64,000 nucleotides of DNA from contig OX419756.1 of assembly GCA_948567375.1 (NCBI GenBank), positions 45,212,333 to 45,276,332 on the forward strand. Direction: 5' to 3'. Position numbers and translations under genes: made by a program. Below, in pieces: positions 20,041 through 32,702 of the stretch (position 1 is the first letter of the stretch; each line of letters begins with the position of its first letter). A model generated the notes under the pieces. It was given only the letters and a program-made list of their open reading frames with translations. It had not been told where the DNA came from and ran no database searches. This stretch comes from Lunularia cruciata (lineage: Eukaryota; Streptophyta; Marchantiopsida; Lunulariales; Lunulariaceae).

Positions 20041-21717
20041 CTTGATTTTCTCAACAGAAACAGGTTTAGTCAACATATCAGCTGGTTTACCTCAGTGCCA
20101 ATATTTTGCAAATTGACCTCACTATTTGTCACAGCTTCCCTGATAAAATGATGTCTCACATCAATATGCTTTGTCCTTGAATGATATACTTGATTATTGG
20201 CCAAGTGAATAGTGCTTTGGCTATCACAAAAGAGTGTGGATTTCATGCTAGGGAGTCTTACATCCTTGGCTAATCTTTGTAGCCATATAGCAATTTGGCA
20301 GCCTCAGTTGTTGCCATATATTCCGCCTCTGTAGTAGAAAGAGCAACAATAGATTGGAGAGTAGACTTCCAACTTATTGCACCAGCAACAAGTGTAACAC
20401 AAATCCTGTTGTAGACCTTCTCTTATCCAAGTCTCCAGCAAAATCAGAATCTACATACCCTGTAATTCCTCCTTCTTGGTCCTTCTCCACATCAAAGGTA
20501 ATGCCAATATTTATAGTCCCTTTCAAGTAACGAAGTATCCACTTCACAACTTCCCAATGTTGTTTCCCTAGATTTGCCATGTATCTACTCACCATACTCA
20601 CAACATATGACATGTCTGGTCTAGTGCAGACCATAGCATACACTAAACTCCCAACAGCACTAGCATAAGGAATATTTGACATTACTTTTCTCTCCTCCTC
20701 ATTTGATGGAAATTGCTCCAATGATATCCTGAAACGACTTGCCATTGGAGTGTTCACTGGTTTTGCTTTCTCCATGCCAAACTGAGCAAGTAATTTTTCC
20801 AAATATCTCTTTTGAGATATCGATAACTTTCCCTTGCTCCTGTCTTGGTGAATTTCAATCCCAATCATCCTCTTCGAAGAACCAAGTCCTTCATATCAAA
20901 CTCCTTACCAAGTTGTGCTTTCAATTTCTCCACCTCAACCATATCCTTTGCAGCAATCAGCATATCATCCACCTATAGTACCAAGATGATTACATCAAAT
21001 ACTCTAGGTTCATGTAGCTTCTCGAGGTACACACAGCAATCTGATTCACTTTTGTTATATCCATGCTTCAACATGAAAGCATCAAATTTCATGTACCAAA
21101 GTCTTGGACTTTGCTTTAGTCCATATCAAGACTTTCGTAACCTGCAAACCAGGTTCTTGTTCCTTGGTACCACTAAACCTTCAGGTTGATGCATGTAAAT
21201 CTCCTCCTCCAATTCTTCATGTAACAAAGCAGTTGTAACATCTAGTTGCTCCAACTCCAAGTTATGCAATGCAACTACTGCCAATAGTGCATGAATTGAA
21301 GAGATTTTTACCATTGGTGAAAACATCTCATTGAAGTCAATACCTTCTTTTTGGCTATAACCCTTTGCTAAAAGCCTTGTTTTGTATCAATCTCCACCTG
21401 ATTTTGGAAGTCCTTCATTCCTCCGGAATATCCATATGCAACCAATTGCTTTCTTTCCCATAGGCAATTTTTCAAGTCTCCAAGTTTGGTTTTTGGCCAA
21501 AGACTTCATTGCCTCTTCCATTGCACAATGTCACTTTTGACACTCTTGACCTTACATTGCCTCTTCATATGAAGGCTCAAATGAATCATCAAATCTCTTT
21601 GGAGGCCTTCTATCACTATTTGGATACCTACATTCATGAATCACTTCTGGACTTTGCTCCTCTAATGGTTCACTTGGTAGATCTACAAGAGGTGAAATGT
21701 CTTCATTTCCAAGATCA
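20041..21717 (-). pseudogene. Copia-2 reverse transcriptase and RNase H (broken)
   Basis: Frames 20374-20868 and 21126-21326 give SQKRYLEKLLAQFGMEKAK, NTPMASRF, YVDSDFAGD and QLDVTTALLHEELEEEIYMHQPEG. Here the first catalytic Asp (Q-L-D-V) is kept, unlike copia-1. The YVDD region near 20970 has an in-frame stop (reads of TATAGGTGGATGATATG on the minus strand), and several indels shift frame. The frame 21552-21746 holds the linker before reverse transcriptase and is cut by the gypsy insertion at 21721/21722. Confidence 0.82.
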
Positions 21718-21721
21718 ATAT

Positions 21722-22168
21722 TGTCATACCATTTGTTATGTTGCATCTAGATTGTTTGGACAATGGAGTTCCAATGATAGTAGTTAGAGGTATTTTGGTA
21801 GTTACTCATAGATTACTTTCCGATGGTCAGATTTCATGTTTGGGGTACTGACTTCATGGTGGAGCCCATCATCACTTGCACCGTCCACACTGTAGGTGCC
21901 ATCAGCGGGACCGTTGGGATGAGACCTAGGTTGAAATCAGGAGTATACCTTGGAAGTGTAACTCCATAGAGTTCACTTCTATGATATTGAGCCTTTGAGT
22001 TTCTGGCTAGAGTGGACAAAAAGCCGGTGAGCATCACCTGGAGTCTCTTAGCTAGAGTGGATGTGGGTTGACTATAATCAGTGCCCTTTTGTTTGCAAGT
22101 TGTTGAGGATCAGATCAAGTACTGACTGATTTGAGTTGATTTGAGTTGTAAATGATATGATTACATCA
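21722..22168 (+). repeat. Gypsy-1 5' LTR (shorter than the 3' LTR)
   Basis: It matches the first part of 31079-31628 through AAATGATATGATTA, then diverges. The last about 110 bp present in the 3' copy are missing. A TGGTATC-like primer site candidate lies at about 22233, but it is weak. Confidence 0.75.
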
Positions 22169-22185
22169 TAGAAGTGAGTTGGCCA

Positions 22186-22205
22186 GGGGGGGGGGGGGGG
22201 GGGGG
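22186..22205 (+). repeat. G20 homopolymer
   Basis: Twenty consecutive G residues, in the leader of gypsy-1. Length may be affected by sequencing or assembly. Confidence 0.9.
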
Positions 22206-22272
22206 AATTGGGTACAAGAACTACAAGTGTTGGTGGTATCTCCAAGCTCGATGGATCATGACATCTTGATTG

Positions 22273-22358
22273 AGTAGTTCAGATTTCCTTAATAGAGATT
22301 TTGTGAAAAAAATTTAGTAGTTCAGATTTCCTTAATAGAGATTTTGTGAAAAAAATTT
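22273..22358. repeat. Exact 43-bp tandem duplication
   Basis: Two head-to-tail copies beginning AGTAGTTCAGATTTCC, at 22273-22315 and 22316-22358, in the gypsy-1 leader. Confidence 0.9.
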
Positions 22359-23279
22359 AGTAAAATTTGGAGCCAAAGAGAAGTAATTTTCAAGCGGTAT
22401 TTTTGATTTTGAGCTCAAGAGGTGAAAACATGACCAATTTGTTGCGAGTTGAGCACAAAAAGTGAAATTGAAAGTGGAGTTTGGAGTGGATCCTTGTGAA
22501 TTAAAAATTGGATGAAACCTAATCTTCCAATTTGGCTTGAGTGAAGAGTTAGCTGAGAATTTAGAGGTCAACCAAATTTAGGGATTTATGTCAAATTTTA
22601 TGTCATATTTAAGTCAAATTTGTGAAGGGTTTACATCAGATTTTGGTGAGAAGAATAGATTTTAGCAAGAAGATCCATTTCTTGGTGATCCTCGTAGTGC
22701 AAGAAGTAGATAAGTGCTCCAATTATATCAAATGCCAAATGATAGCAGAGTCGGTCCAATGTTGTTTTATGAGATGGAGGGTTTTCGTTTAGATTTATTG
22801 TGATTGGACTCCCTCCATTCTATACTTCTTGTTTGTGCACCATGTTTGTGTGAGGTTCCTTAAATTTAGAGCATTGGTGCATTGGTGTGCTCTTGATAGT
22901 GAGGTTGGAGTGATGACTAATTAGACTATCTTTGTTTCTCTTTGGTGATGCAAGAAGTGGTGACTTGTAGACCATGAGAGTGTATGTTGTGATGGCAGGT
23001 TACAGGTCACCCTTTCCCCTAGTGTAGTTGTCTTCATTAGAGTTACACTAGTGGGTAGTGCTCCATTAGGGTTGGCACTTGGTGGTGTTTGGTTGGTGGT
23101 GTTGGCACTTGGTGGGGTACTTGTGGTTTGTGGTTCCGGTTTGCAGTTGGCGGTTTGTAGTTACTCTATCACAACGGAGTTCGTTGGAGATTCTAGAGGA
23201 GATAGCCTTGTAGTATGCAATGGGTTTACTTGGAGTGGCACTTTGTATCATCCTTTATCTCAAGTCCCAATGAGGGAGG

Positions 23280-24630
23280 AGATTGACTCTGAATTGGAGT
23301 TTGACACATGAAGTGATCCAGTTGAGAGTGCACTTGGTGTGTCCGCACCGTTGTTGTGGGACATGGACAAGATTTATGGGCCCTCCAAAATCCCTAGGCA
23401 TTACTTTGGTATAGTGGGTACCATTGAGTTGGATGACTTCATCCAAGAGTTTGAGAGTTGGTGTGATCTGCAGCAGATGCCTGACTTTGTTCACAACCCT
23501 TCATGGCATGGAAGAGCTTGTTTTAGCATTTGGAGGGTCCATCCATGGACGACTACCATGAGTTCAGGAGAGCTCACTTGGAGGAGATTGAGTTATGGAG
23601 ATAATATTGGTCTCCAAACTATATCTCTATCACTTCAGGCTCGGTAGCCATGAGTAGATTGGTAGTACCCACAAGTTCTAGCTTGAGTATTGTTGGTAGA
23701 GCTAGTGGAGGTGCACTAGCTAGAGATAATGCTACTATGAGTGGAGGTACCATTACAAGAGGTGTTGTGGTACCGGGTTTAACTCCATGGTGGAGTTGTT
23801 CTAGTGTTTGAGGCAGAACTACCAAGGAGTGTGGACTGACAAGCCGAGGAGCTTGCAAGAGTTCTAGTGGAAGGTTGGAAAGAGCCAACGCAAGGCATAT
23901 ACTTGCATGAGGCAGCTGATCAATTTCATTCAAGGAGTTATTTAGGCCTAGGCAGTCTAGTTTTGGTATGGGATATTGGACAGGGAGTTACAACATAGAG
24001 TTTGTGATGTTATGTTGTTACATGCTACTTTGCCCACTTTGGTAGTGGTCTTTGGTTTGGCTGAGCATATTGAGCTCAACATGGTGGAGGAGAAAGCGGT
24101 AACATCTGGATTTGGCAAGGAGACCTCATCCACAATTAAGACTTCTTCAAGAGTGTAGCAGAGTGCACCACGCCCAATTGGTTTTTGAGGATAGGGTGGA
24201 CAACTTAGGTCCTATGGAGCGACTGGAGGGCCTACCTTTACCTTCCTTTTTGTGTCAACAGTAGCCAATGAGTAGTGGTATTCCTTGTTGGACTTGTGGT
24301 GGACCTCGTCGTAGGAGAGAGTGCCCTAAGGGCAACAAACTTGATACCTTTGGTGCATCATAGCTAGCACAGAGGTAGTGTGAGCATTGCCATAGATTTG
24401 GTCACATTAGTGACCGGTGCTTTGACCTACACCCGGAGTTACAGAGTGGTAGGGCTGTTATGGCAAGTGGTAGAGGAGCTCCAGTTCATGGAGGACAAGG
24501 TGGTAGAGGTGGTAGTAAAGGATCTATACCTAGTAGGGGTGCAATAACTGCCCCTACTTCTGATACAACTATGGCTACTCGGATTGAGCAATTGGAGCAA
24601 AGATTAGCTAGTATGACCATTGCTTAGAGG
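23280..24630 (+). pseudogene. Gypsy-1 gag with zinc knuckles (decayed)
   Basis: The frame 23339-23647 includes PSKIPRHYFGIVGTIELDDFIQEFESWCDL, a plausible gag start. Further on, CWTCGGPRRRREC near 24288 and a clear CCHC knuckle CEHCHRFGHISDRC at 24379-24420 mark nucleocapsid. The frame is interrupted several times. It ends just before the solo LTR at 24817. Confidence 0.65.
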
Positions 24631-24816
24631 AGATCAGATTTGGGTGTTGAGGCTTCCACCTCATATGTTGGTGATAGAGATGCTTTGGACTTCATATGTG
24701 GAGTAGTACAGGTGGATGCATTTGCAATAGTGACTAGGAATGCAATACGTGCTCCAGAGCCTAGAGGAGTATCAGTGGAGTTGGACCCACAGAGAGTAGA
24801 GGTTGGGAGACAGGTC

Positions 24817-25508
24817 TGTAACACCCATTTGTGCATGTGTGTAGTATTATGATTTAGCTTGGTATTACAAATACTTGAGAAATATTATCTATATAGAGAT
24901 AAAGGATGGTTTTACATTAGTCATGATTAGCTAAAGGTAGTCATAGCTACGATAGAGGGGACCTTACTTTAGAGGAAGTGGAAGAGATGAGCACCACTAT
25001 TTTGGATTCTAGTGTATTGACTTGGTATTATTCCTAGGTGTTTAGCTTTGAGGAAAGAGTTGAGAACTCTTGGGCCCGCAAGCCTTTTTGTTTTGGATTC
25101 TTCTATAGTCCAAGGATATAGCCCATGTGAAGGAATCCTTGACTTAGTGGTTGGGTCAAGATAAGATCACATGCTTAGTGGAATATGCCCATATGGATGG
25201 ATATTTCTTTATAATTTTTGACTTTACTTGACTTTTAGCCTAGTAACTTGAGTTACTCCAATAATTAATAACTTTGGTGCGTAATTTTTTTACAAGTATA
25301 TAAACTAGGGGTGAGGAGGTACTCATCATCCTTTCATTTACAACTATCATTCTCTCATTGAGTTCTCTAGTGAGCAATGTCTTGAGTCTTGGAGTGTTAG
25401 CCTTGGAAGAGTATGATGGAGTTGGGGTTCTTTGCCTTCTTAGTCCATGGTGCACTACCATAATAGCCATCATAGGTTCATCTTGAGTGAGAGATAGGCT
25501 GGCTCACA
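24817..25508 (+). mobile_element. Solo LTR, family X, copy 2
   Basis: A 692-bp LTR from TGTAACACCCATTTGTGC to CTGGCTCACA, flanked by GGTC at 24813-24816 and 25509-25512. The ends are intact TG/CA. A TATATAAA box is at 25297-25304. No internal sequence is attached. It sits in gypsy-1, making this the third nesting level (copia-2, gypsy-1, LTR). Confidence 0.9.
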
Positions 25509-25512
25509 GGTC

Positions 25513-28200
25513 AAACTTCCCTAGTCTGTCACGCTCTTTGACGCCCTATAGATGTCATCCATGGTTCTTAAACATCCTAATGCACATGTGGTAGGTGGTG
25601 ATGGGATGCATGATAGACTACCTATTAGTCAACCACCTGCTACTACACAAACTTAGTCCAGAACAATGCTGGAGCGGCTTAGCTGATTATGCACTATCCT
25701 TTATTTTCAGCCAATGACATGTGTACATTGGGAGTTGACCAACCCTAGTGTTCAGATTAGCTGCCACACTTTGTAAGAGTAGAGATGATGTGGTTCCTAC
25801 TACTTGAGCAGAGGTGGTTGATGGTGGAGTTGACTTGGCTGAGGAGCATAGGATTTGCTCAACAACCAATGGTTTATGGCAAGCAACATTGGCTTGATTG
25901 GAGGAGTTGCCAACTAGACTGGCCTTTGAGAGAGCACGGTTTACACCTGGTGTTGTCCTATTGGATAACCAAAGGGGGATTTTCTGTTTGTTAGGACCTT
26001 AAGGGAAGGTCTATACACCACAAAGAGTCTTATTATATTTTGGTGCGCAACCCCTTATATTGGGGAAGGTTGCAATTGTTGATCTAGGGTTACATAAGAC
26101 TGATGTGGAGAGGTGTTCATTTCAAATCCAAACATCTCTATGAGGTAGTTCGACACAATATATCACATATGGAGAGCTAGTTGTTTAGGTTCGGCTTGGT
26201 CACCTGACTTATAGCTCAATGGTGAGAGCTCAGGCTATTGCGACATTAGCTAAGTCATATGATGTGCTAGTTGGGGGAGCAATGTTATACCCCATAGGTT
26301 TCAATATAGACTATTGGGAGGAGACAATCTCCTATAGACCAGGTTGGTAGTCAAGTGAGGGATGAGTATATCGCCTACTAGTATGCTTTAGTAGTGGCAA
26401 TCTTGGCTCACTACAGTCCAAGACCATAGCAACATCAATTTCAGCTTTTAGTGGTGTTGTTACTTGGCCTGGTGGCTTATTGGAGTGGAATACCCATGCA
26501 GAGGATACTCCATTACTAGGTCACTTGGATTTGGAGTACAAGTGAGATTGTTTCATCCACTTTGGATGTTCCATTGTGGAGTTTGGAGGAGGCATTGCAA
26601 CAACATGCATATCGGTTGGTGGAGGGGGCTTGGAGTGGAGCCTTTGTACCACCAGGAGATGAGTGTGAGGATGAGCCTCTAGAGTTGATTACCTTGATAC
26701 CTCTGGATACCACACTCATTGCTTGGTAGTATCTAGTAGGGGAGTATGTCTATTGGAGTTGGTCGGTGGGATTAGCACCGGACTAGCTGCAATACTACAA
26801 GCGGGTATATGAGTACAGAGGTACTTGTATGTGGAGAGAGATGAGACTGTTAGGCTAGTCTTTCTACATCATGTGGCACATTTCACCTACCAATATCCTG
26901 AGTTATTACCAATGTCAACAATCAAGGGTTACTAGAAGGCCCTACCAGTAGACATTTCCTTATTGGGGGCGCATGATCTTGAGAGACATGGATCTATTCA
27001 CTTGGTGATTTCTGGATGGCCTTGTTAGGGACATACACATTTTGGCTGGGTTTGGGTCTTTAGGATCCCCGTTTTGGTGTGTTTTGGGAGATGTTACGGA
27101 TACTATGATGTCTCGAGGTCCATCAGTCTATTTCTCTAGCTTACCTTTTGGAGAGCATTCCTTTGATGGGTGATTCTTGCACCAAAGGGGTGGCAAGTAT
27201 ACATCAAGTCCATTCTTGGATGGGACCTACTATATTGTTAGATGCAACCAAAGTGGGATCATGGGTTCATCATCTTTGTCTTTGGTGGACAAGGCTCTTA
27301 CCCAAAGAGGTTCTATAGCATGCATATGATGGGATTCAGCAACTAGACCACATCCTTGTTGATTACATCTTGGATGTTGGGTGTCAGTCTCAGACAATGG
27401 TTGTGGCTAATAGGTCACATATGGCAATGGTGAACCTAGTTGGATAGCCTAGAGTCACTTTTCCCACACTTATGAGTCTCCCAAGTTCTCATGCTTTTTG
27501 AGAGGGAGGTCATGGATTGGTTTAGGACTCACAATTATAGCAATTGGTGGAGCCCAACATTGATGAGAAAGAGTAAGCAATAGGTTTTCACACCGGTATT
27601 ATCATTGTTCCTGTAGTGTCAGAGGCATCTAGGCATCAGGTGTTAGGTTAGGCTATGGACCTAAATTGTTTGAGTTGGATTGTGAGCCTTGGCTTGGCAG
27701 AGCAACGTAGGATGTGCTTGATAGGCATCACCAATCAAACACTTGTGAGGCTCGTGCCTATCTAGACGATTCAAGCACATGCTGGGGGCGATGGACCAAG
27801 TGGAGGGTATTCTTGGGACACAACTAGTGGCTACCAAGGAGAGTGGTCTACTTGGAGTCCATCTAGGTGAGCGTGGTCTACTTGGATTACACTTTTGGTC
27901 TACTTGGGATGCAGCTAGACGTATGGAGCTTGCAGCCAGATCAGAGGGATTTTTTCACATGAGATTGGAACCTCTAGTGCTTGACGGCCTGACACTACTA
28001 CTCCCAAGGGTCCAGTGTAACAACCAATCAACATGTCTTCTACTCTTACTACAGTTACATAGGATACTTGGGAGCTAGATCTTGGACCCAAGTTTATAGG
28101 AAAGGAAAGACGGAGGGTTTGGAGGTTCTTGAGGAGCTACAAAAGTTGTTTTGTCTTCAATATGAAGAATTTGGTTGCTCTGAAGGGATTGGGTATTTGG
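25513..28200 (+). pseudogene. Gypsy-1 region between gag and reverse transcriptase
   Basis: Protease and spacer should lie here, but I see no clear D-S/T-G motif in a continuous frame. Open frames 25785-25994, 26464-26682 and 27779-28078 are short and unrecognised. The sequence has the same TGG/GAG-rich composition as the rest of gypsy-1. Confidence 0.45.
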
Positions 28201-28329
28201 ATTGAGCTGACTAGCAATACACCAGTTTTTTGACGTCCTTATTGATATAGTGATATGGAGAGGACATTGATTTAGAGCCAAAGTAGTGACCTTTTTGAGG
28301 TTGGTTTGGTGGAGATTTCACATGGAGAG

Positions 28330-29150
28330 TATGCATCAGCAACAATGATGTCAGCCAAGAAGGATATGCATGGCAACTACATAGATAGGTGGATGTGTGG
28401 AGATTACCGTCTTATCAACTAATAGACTAGGGCTGATTGATATGCCATGCCTACATTGGAGGAGATCTTTGATGCAATTGGGCATGCAAAGGTCTTCAGT
28501 ACTTTAGGTCTTTAAGCAAGATATCATCAAGTGCCGATCAAGGAGGAGGATAAGTCCTAGATAGCATTTTGGGCTTTTGATCCTCACCAAAAAAATGTGT
28601 TATATTAATGGAGGTTCTTACCATTTGGGTTGAAGAATGCTCTTCTTGAGTTCTTGAGGGTCATGGATAAGATCCTAGCTGGATTGGATTTTACTTGATG
28701 CTACATTGATGACATTTTGGTCTATAGAACTACTATGGAGGAGCATGAGAGACATTTGTTGGAGGTGTTTGAGAGATTGAGATCTCATGGCCTCAAATTA
28801 CATCTTGGGAAGTGTAGGTTCTTCCATGAGCAAGTTGAGAATTTGGGTCACACTATCTACCTTGGAGGACTTGGTGTTCAGCAGACCAAGGTGGAGGCTA
28901 TTGCATGTATTCCTTGACCTACAAATGTGAGCAGAGTGCAAGCATTCCTTAGGTTGATGAACTTCTAATACCGCTATGTTAGAGGATTTAATGCCATTAC
29001 CAAGGCCTTGACAAAGTTGACCAAGCTTACATAGGAGTGGTGTTGGAGAGATGAGCATGAGAGAGATTTTGTAGAGCTCAAGGAGAGGTTGATATCTATT
29101 ACTATTTTGAGGAGACCGATCAGAGGACTACCATTGTAGGTTTCCACTAA
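28330..29150 (+). pseudogene. Gypsy-1 reverse transcriptase (decayed)
   Basis: Translated pieces read MCGDYRLIN, FLPFGLKNAL and CYIDDILVY, followed by EEHERHLLEVFERLRSHGLKL and a CRFFHEQVENLGH-like block. The YIDD catalytic box is at 28702-28713. These are the canonical gypsy RT boxes in order. Stops interrupt the frame, for instance just before CYIDD and at RLIN. Confidence 0.85.
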
Positions 29151-29511
29151 TTGGAGCATGTTGGGGCTTGGAGCAGTGCTCACCTAGCATGATGATGAGG
29201 GGAAGGAGTTTTTGGTGGCCTATGCTAGTTGCTCCAACAATTCAGCGGAGGCAAAGTATAGTTTATATGAGAGAAAGTGTTTTGCCGCAGTTTGGGCAGT
29301 AGCACATTTCCAATGTTACCTATTTGGTAACCCCTTCACTCTCATCACTCATCATCAACCACTAAAGTGGTTGATGGATTCCAACCAGCTTTCAAGAAAG
29401 CTTGCACAATGGGCTCTGATTTTACAAGAGTATGGTTTCACAGTTATTCATAGACCTAGAGTGGTGAACCGTGATGCAAATAGGTTGAGTAGAAACCTAT
29501 GTCCCAACTAG
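29150..29511 (+). pseudogene. Gypsy-1 RNase H
   Basis: The frame 29212-29511 contains AYASCSNNSAEAKYS, ERKCFAAVWAVAHFQCYLFG, ITHHQPLKWLM and a terminal VVNRDANRLSR, all gypsy RNase H landmarks. It degrades the RNA strand after copying. The expected T-D-H of the family reads T-H-H. Confidence 0.85.
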
Positions 29512-29779
29512 TAGGATCAAACCGGAGCACATTTGCATGGTAAGACGGATGAGGAGATGATGCCAAGTTGGCATGCATCTGCCTTTCTCTCTATATTTTC
29601 TAAGACTTTGGTGGTATCTCTCTCAACACATACAAGAGGAGTTATTGATGTCATAGATCCAAAGAGTGAAGATATTGGTATAGTTAAGCAAGACATTCCT
29701 GATTTTGTCTTAATGATGGAGTGTCTTTGCACCGGTGTTGTGGGTGGCACAATTAGGGCCAAGGAGAGAGATCATATTC

Positions 29780-30400
29780 TTTAACAAGCCAGATGGTTCA
29801 GATTGGAATGCAGACACCTTTTTTGTGTATAGGAAGATGGTAGAGTGCAAGTAGTACCACTTCCATCTCAAAGACCACAGTTGGTCCATCATGCTCATGA
29901 GGATTTAGGACCTTTTGGAGTAGAGTTGTACACATATCTTATCATAGAGTCATTATTGGTGGCACAGTATGCGGACCAATGTACAACAATTTTTTGTTAG
30001 ATGTGTGGTTTGTGACCAAGTTTGAGCATCATTCAATGCTCCTACACCACAATTACACCCATTACCTATCATGGGATTGGGTTACCATTGGAGTTTGGAC
30101 TTTGTTGGACCTTTACAATTGATTATGACTTTGTTGGCCATGGCCTATCGGTTTAGCCGGCAAGTCTCCTTAGCATCCTTCTCTCCTTACTTTCTACTCT
30201 ATGGACAAGATCCAGATTTACCTGCAGCCATTTGTCAAGATGCTACTATAGTTTTGGACTTGGATGATCTTGATGTATGGGTGAGTGCATGTTCTCAACG
30301 TACAAAGATCTTTTGGAGAGTGATGACGATGGCCTTTGAGGACTTGGTGATTACTCAACATAGGGATACCTTACATTATGCTACTATTTGAGGAGGAGGT
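29780..30400 (+). pseudogene. Gypsy-1 integrase with core deletion
   Basis: Pieces include VRCVVCDQV (the zinc-binding end), LGYHWSLDFVGPL (first catalytic Asp), then directly FSPYFLLYGQDPDLPA, which normally lies after the third catalytic residue. About 100 residues with the second Asp and Glu are missing, so this copy cannot integrate. Confidence 0.7.
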
Positions 30401-31078
30401 TATAGACCCTTGATCCATCGATTTCATCTAGATGATTATGTATATCTATAGCAGATAGCAACGACAACACTTGATGTTTTGATAGGCCACACTATGTTGA
30501 GAGTGCATGAGGTTTTGCTATCTGAAGTCCTTGTGTTGGAAGGACGTGATGGTGTTGTTTGGAAGGATCATGTGCACAATTGTGCGCCATGCCACCTCCC
30601 AAACATTGATGGTACTATGGACCCAAGCTTGGCACTTATACATGCAGGCTTGAGGTGTATGTTATGTGGCTCTTCCAATGGAGCTATTACTATGTTAGTG
30701 TATGATATTTTTTTGAGAGGATGGCATATGGCATATGGCATATATGACTCCTCCTCTCATGGTGATTCCTCAAGGATAGTGGTTATGTCCTAGATGTACT
30801 TGACCTATAGCTAGTTCATCTGTTATATGGTATAGATTGCAAATAGGTAACTAAAAATGGGGCTCCATAGCACCCAGCCTCTTGATCTTTGCCCATCATA
30901 GGTATACCATATACTTAGAGTAGATGGCTATTTGGAGTTAGAGGGACCTAACCACCAGCTAGGAGAGTAATTACGACACTTTAGAGTTCATGTATGACTT
31001 ATGTGTGAGTTGTGCTTCTATAGTTTTTAATTTTGACAATGATGTATATTGTGTGGCAGTGTATATATGCACAACACA

Positions 31079-31628
31079 TGTCATACCATTTGTAGTGTTG
31101 CATCTAGATTGCTCAAACACTGAAGTTCTAGTGATAATAGTTAGAGGCATTTTGGCAGTTACTCATAGACTACTTTTTGACGGTCAGATTTTGTGTTGGG
31201 GGTGCTGATCTCATGGTGGGGACCACTATCACTTCCATTGTCCACACCATCAAGTGTGCCATCAGTGTGACCGTTGGGATGAGACCTAGGTCAAAATCAG
31301 AAGTATAACCTAGAAATGTAGCTCAAGAGAGTTCACTTCTCTAATGTTGAGCCTTTGAGTTCTTGGCTAGAGTGGACAAAAAACCGGCAAGCATCACCTA
31401 GAGTCTCTTAGCTACAGTGGGTGTGGTTTGACTCTAATCAGTACCGTGTTGTTGGCAAGTTGTTGAGGATCAGATCAAGTAATGATCTGATTTGAGTTGA
31501 TTTGAGTTGTAAATGATATGATTATTGTGGCACTTTAGAGTTCATGTATGACTCATGTGTGTGTTGTGCTTCTATAGTGTATGATGTTGACAGTGATGTG
31601 TTGTGTAGCAATGTATATACGCATGACA
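31079..31628 (+). repeat. Gypsy-1 3' LTR
   Basis: About 550 bp, starting TGTCAT and ending ATGACA as a 6-bp terminal inverted repeat. The last about 110 bp also occur as a direct repeat immediately before the LTR at about 30970-31078 (ACTTTAGAGTTCATGTATGA in both). The 5' LTR lacks this part. Confidence 0.8.
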
Positions 31629-31632
31629 ATAT

Positions 31633-32226
31633 CTATCTTAACAAAATCTGACTGAAATTTTTTTTTCTTTTCTTTTGCTATAATAATAGTCTTCATCGTA
31701 CTAGTCTCATCAAAAACAACATCCCTATTCACAACAAGACAACACCTTTCTAGATCCCATAATCTATATCCCTTTGTATCCTTCTCATATCCCAAGAATA
31801 TACATTTTCTAGATTTGGGATCTAACTTTGTCTTTTGTTCTTGTTGAATATGAACATATGCTATGCATCCAAATACTCTAAGTAAAGAGTAATCAACATG
31901 CCAACCTGTCCATTTTTTCCATAGGTGTCTTACACTCAATAGCAATAGAAGGAGAAATGTTTATCAAATAATAAGCCGTATTTATAGCTTCTTCCCAAAA
32001 TCTCTTCTCCAATCCGGCATTGCTTAACATACTTCTTGCTTTCTCCAAGATTATATGATTTATCCACTCTGCCACACCATTTTATTGAGGAGTACCTGGT
32101 ATGGTAAAGTGATGAATTATCCCTTCATTCTTACAATATCTATCACACTCTCCATATTTGTATTCTCCACCATTCTCAAATCTCAAACACTTCACTTTTC
32201 TTCCAATTTGTTTTTCTATCTTCACC
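31633..32226 (-). pseudogene. Copia-2 integrase, distal half
   Basis: Resumes copia-2 on the far side of gypsy-1. Frame 31553-31945 holds RVFGCIAYVHI, KSRKCIFLGY and RDVVFDE; frame 31893-32075 holds AEWINHIILEKARSMLSNA, the segment with the third catalytic residue (Glu in V-A-E). A stop stands immediately before N-G-V-A-E. Confidence 0.82.
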
Positions 32227-32228
32227 TT

Positions 32229-32663
32229 CTATTGTTTAAAGATAGAGAAGACCTCTGATTTTTGCTTCAAGGTGTAGACCCATACTCTCCTAGAGTAATC
32301 ATCAACCAAAGATACAAAATATAATGCTCCAGATTTTGAAGCTATAGGTGCAGTGCCCCAAACATCAGAATGCACATAGTCTAAAATTCCCTTTGTGCCA
32401 TGAACTTCTTTGGTAAAGCTTACCCTCCCTTGCTTTCCTATTATACAATGCTCAGAGAATTTTAACTTACAACTTTTAAGGCCCTTCAGAAGTTGTTGCT
32501 TGGACAACTCACTTAGACCCCTTTCACTCATATGAACCAAACATAGGTGCCATAACTGAGTAAGATCTTTGGGATCTTCATTTTCAGAAATAGTACTTGC
32601 AACTCCTCCAATGATGGTCTCTCCAACAAGCTCATAAAGATTTCTTATCTTCTTGCTCTTCAT
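32229..32663 (-). pseudogene. Copia-2 GAG-pre-integrase and integrase core, proximal half
   Basis: About 144 residues: LWHLCLVHMSERGL and CIIGKQGRVSF (integrase zinc site, with one Cys of the usual C-x-x-C pair present as EHCIIG), then YVHSDVWGTAP (first catalytic Asp) and SLVDDYSRRVWVY (second). This block is the part deleted from copia-1. Confidence 0.85.
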
Positions 32664-32702
32664 TATAACAAATACTCCTTTTGATACCTTAAGTTTTCCA
32701 TT

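Larger units (their letters stand above)
21722..31628 (+). mobile_element. Gypsy-1: Ty3/gypsy element nested in copia-2
   Basis: A 9907-bp insertion starting TGTCATACC and ending GCATGACA, flanked by ATAT at 21718-21721 and 31629-31632. The copia reading resumes on the far side (GATCAATAT joined to CTATCTTAACAAAATCTG, as in copia-1 at 4552-4575). Order on the plus strand is LTR, gag, zinc knuckle, pol with reverse transcriptase, RNase H, then a shortened integrase, then LTR; integrase after RNase H is the gypsy order. Every gene has stops. A family-X solo LTR lies inside at 24817-25508. The LTRs differ at many sites, so the insertion is old. Confidence 0.88.

Noticed and set aside
21722-31628. 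Gypsy-1 as an endogenous virus
   Set aside because: Only gag and pol modules typical of Ty3/gypsy retrotransposons are seen; no envelope, movement or coat protein module is recognisable.
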